Positions 61,945 to 64,000 of a stretch of DNA of 64,000 bases are shown here, in pieces (the stretch's first letter is position 1; each line of letters opens with the position of its first letter). The position numbers and the translations under genes were made by a program. Origin of the DNA: Bacteroidales bacterium (GTDB lineage Bacteria > Bacteroidota > Bacteroidia > Bacteroidales > FEN-979); the NCBI GenBank assembly GCA_023231065.1, contig JALNWE010000008.1:1-64000 (forward strand), given 5' to 3'. The notes beneath the pieces are model-generated. The model was not told where the DNA came from. It saw only the letters and a program-made list of their open reading frames with translations, and did not search any database.

Positions 61945-63771
61945 TTACCCTACGATTGACCTGGAACGGGAATCCCGGTATCCTTTTATCCAGCCAGGGA
62001 AGGCGTCTTTCAGAATGATCACCACACATAACATGATTACCCCGGTGAGCAACAGGTTGATCAGGCCCTGGACAAAAAACTTTGGGGCAGAGAGTTGTGG
62101 AATATAGATTCCGGTGATGTTCATTACTCCTGCCCACAGGGTGGTAATCCCGACAAAAATCATCGGGACAATGGTAATCCAGGCATACTTTGCTTTTCCA
62201 TTGTTGATGATGAAAGATGTCCCGATGGCCAGGGCAACAGTAGCTAATAATTGGTTTGCCGTACCAAACATGGGCCAGATGGTGGAAACGCTCCCTGTAT
62301 AGATGAAATAAGCCCAGAAGAAAACAACCAGCCCGCTACAGATAAGATTTCCGGGCAGCCAGTTGGTCTGGTTGAATGGTTTGTAAAATTTACCAAAGAG
62401 TTCCTGCAAAATAAAGCGGGCCACCCGCGTTCCGGCATCAATGGTGGTCAGGATGAACAAGGCTTCGAACATGATGGCAAAGTGGTACCAGTATGACATC
62501 AGCTTATCCAGGCCCGGAATGGAGGAAAAGATCTGCGCCATCCCGACTGCCAGGGATACTGCCCCACCTGTACGCCCGGCAATGTTTTCACCCACTTCCG
62601 CGGCCAGTCTGGGCAATTCCGATTGAGTAAATCCCATGGCATGTAATTGGGGGAGTATCTGCTGGAATTTTTCGGCAGAGACATTGATCTGGAAATAATC
62701 CAGCGGATGCAGGCTGGCTGCCGCGATCAGCGCCATAATGCTGACCAGCCCCTCTGCTAACATGGAACCAACCGCGATAGGTTTGATATGCGATTCGCTC
62801 ATGATCATCTTTGGGGTAGTCCCGGAACTGATCAGCGCGTGGAAACCCGAAACAGCGCCACAGGCAATGGTGATAAACAGATAAGGGAATAAGGTCCCGG
62901 GAATAATAGGGCCGCCACCATGGATGAAAGTGGTAAATGCAGGCATTTTCAGGTTGGGGGCCACAATGACGATCCCGACAGTCAGAAGGGCTATAACCCC
63001 CAACTTCATGATGGAACTAAGATAATCGCGAGGGGAAAGCAACAACCATACCGGTAATACAGAGGCAATGAACCCATAGCCGGCTAACAGGATGGTCAGG
63101 GTTTTATGGTCAAATGCAAACCAGGAAGCAAAAGGGGAATTGGGGATATACCGGCCAAAAATCACTGCCGCACTGAGAAGAAGCACACCCATGATGGTGG
63201 CTTCTGTGACCTTCCCTTTCCGTAGCTTGAACATCCAGACCCCCATAAAAAGGGCAATGGGGATCGTGGAGGCAATGGTGAACAAACCCCAGGACGACTC
63301 GCTCAAGGCATTCACAACCACCAGTCCCAAACCTGAAATGGCAATGATAATAATCAGGAACATGGCAATGGAAGTGGTAACCCCGCTGCTGACCTTTCCG
63401 ATCTCTGTCCGGGCAATTTCGGCTAACGATTTTCCATCGTGCCTTACCGAAGCAGTAAGGATCACCATGTCGTGTACTGATCCGGCCATCACGGCGCCGA
63501 CAATCATCCAGACAAATCCCGGGAAATATCCGAACTGACAGGCTAACACCGGGCCAACCAGTGGCCCGGCGCCGGCAATGGCCGCGAAATGATGACCAAA
63601 CAATACCCATTTGCTCATGGGATAATAGTTCTGGCCATCATATAACCGCCCGGATGGCATAACCCTGGTCGCATCCAGGGTCAGGACCCGCGAAGCAATA
63701 AATCCGAAATAATAGCGGTAAGCAAGGGCAAAGATAGCAAGGGCAGCAATAACGAGTGGCATGGCATTCAT
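61945..63771 (-). CDS. cstA: Carbon starvation protein A (peptide/pyruvate transporter family)
   Basis: A 608-residue multi-helix protein of the CstA family. Typical segments are RYYFGFIASRVLTLDATRVM, PMSKWVLFGHHFAAIAGAGP, LVGPVLACQFGYFPGFVWMI, VHDMVILTASVRHDGKSLAE and SGTTPKMIMSESHIKPIAVG. CstA members import peptides or pyruvate when carbon is low. It ends 66 bp from the convergent symporter gene and fits the amino-acid and peptide-use theme of this end of the window. Confidence 0.95.
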   Translation of the reverse strand: MNAMPLVIAALAIFALAYRYYFGFIASRVLTLDATRVMPSGRLYDGQNYYPMSKWVLFGHHFAAIAGAGPLVGPVLACQFGYFPGFVWMIVGAVMAGSVHDMVILTASVRHDGKSLAEIARTEIGKVSSGVTTSIAMFLIIIIAISGLGLVVVNALSESSWGLFTIASTIPIALFMGVWMFKLRKGKVTEATIMGVLLLSAAVIFGRYIPNSPFASWFAFDHKTLTILLAGYGFIASVLPVWLLLSPRDYLSSIMKLGVIALLTVGIVIVAPNLKMPAFTTFIHGGGPIIPGTLFPYLFITIACGAVSGFHALISSGTTPKMIMSESHIKPIAVGSMLAEGLVSIMALIAAASLHPLDYFQINVSAEKFQQILPQLHAMGFTQSELPRLAAEVGENIAGRTGGAVSLAVGMAQIFSSIPGLDKLMSYWYHFAIMFEALFILTTIDAGTRVARFILQELFGKFYKPFNQTNWLPGNLICSGLVVFFWAYFIYTGSVSTIWPMFGTANQLLATVALAIGTSFIINNGKAKYAWITIVPMIFVGITTLWAGVMNITGIYIPQLSAPKFFVQGLINLLLTGVIMLCVVIILKDAFPGWIKGYRDSRSRSIVG

Positions 63772-63861
63772 GCTTCAAAGTTACAAGCAATTTTATTATA
63801 GTGAAAAGAAAAATTGATAAATTTGATAGAGCGAAAATCCTTCCACTTTTCATTATTTCTT

Positions 63862-64000
63862 ATGTGGTTTTTGAAGAGGTTTGCACCGGTTCAGATAATG
63901 ATCATTTTGGTTTTTTTTAACCTTTTATCAGCCCAGGAATTGCCCGTACGTCTCTATACGCCCCAAAACAGCAGCTTAATTCAAACCCAGGTACAGAGCG
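63862..64000 (+). CDS. Start of a probable two-component propeller regulator (cut by window edge)
   Basis: The frame opens at ATG 63862 with MWFLKRFAPVQIMIILVFFN and a signal end LLSAQ, then ELPVRLYTPQNSSLIQTQVQ before the window ends. The sequence after the signal peptide resembles the first repeat of the two-component regulator propeller (reg_prop) sensors of Bacteroidetes, which usually read NGLxQxQVxxI. It is probably a sensor of the hybrid or LytTR-linked kind. Only 46 residues can be seen, so this is tentative. Confidence 0.5.
   Translation, partial: MWFLKRFAPVQIMIILVFFNLLSAQELPVRLYTPQNSSLIQTQVQS

Overview
The window reads as a chromosome segment from an anaerobic member of the Bacteroidetes, probably Bacteroidales-like. 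The signs are SusC/SusD pairs, several secreted proteins with C-terminal type IX secretion (T9SS) sorting domains, a TonB-ExbB-ExbD-ExbD operon, promoters of the TAnnTTTG type, and weak Shine-Dalgarno use. The species cannot be named from the sequence alone.

Layout. (1) 1-1.8 kb: the start of a lipoprotein cut by the window edge and a secreted GH16 glycanase. (2) 2.1-12.6 kb: a complete 11-subunit complex I operon, nuoABCDHIJKLMN, with separate nuoC and nuoD and no nuoE/F/G, followed by two small unknown genes. (3) 12.7-18.5 kb: a PstS-like binding lipoprotein, a TPR protein, ExbB, two ExbD and TonB, closed by a strong terminator. (4) 18.5-32.3 kb: an accessory region with a gutted group II intron, a C10 (streptopain-like) protease, tandem repeats, a 2079-residue Rhs/YD-repeat protein with a small membrane-protein partner, and a displaced, start-less Rhs tip. 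That tip shares a 67-bp identical block with the live gene and has its own membrane-protein partner. A LytTR regulator, a frameshifted XRE regulator and gene debris also lie here. (5) 32.3-39.2 kb: hdrCBA-flxDCBA, a soluble NADH-linked, probably flavin-bifurcating heterodisulfide-reductase-type complex. (6) 39.4-43.3 kb: a secreted BNR-repeat protein and an unusual STAS/kinase-like fusion. (7) 43.4-58.5 kb: a peptide-utilisation locus with a YfcC-family carrier, a binding lipoprotein, SusD, SusC and secreted cyanophycinase (one operon), and divergently isoaspartyl dipeptidase and an M28 peptidase. An enolase-superfamily racemase/OSBS-like enzyme and an M14 carboxypeptidase follow. (8) 58.5-64 kb: a GPP34-like protein, an NmrA-like reductase, a dicarboxylate/amino-acid symporter, CstA, and the first residues of a probable ligand-sensing propeller regulator.

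How the parts fit. Outside the cell, T9SS enzymes and peptidases attack polymers. The cyanophycinase-SusCD-IadA set looks like a dedicated system for the Arg/Asp polymer cyanophycin: cyanophycinase yields beta-Asp-Arg, SusCD (powered by TonB/ExbBD) imports it, IadA splits it, and the nearby carriers may handle Arg and Asp. The resulting reducing power could pass through the Hdr-Flx complex, which links NADH, ferredoxin and a thiol/disulfide couple, and through complex I lacking the NADH module, which would accept reduced ferredoxin or another donor.

The two most interesting regions are the putative cyanophycin locus, whose IadA has Glu where the carbamylated lysine is expected, and the Rhs island with its orphan tip/partner module. 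All calls are from reading the sequence; no database search was run.
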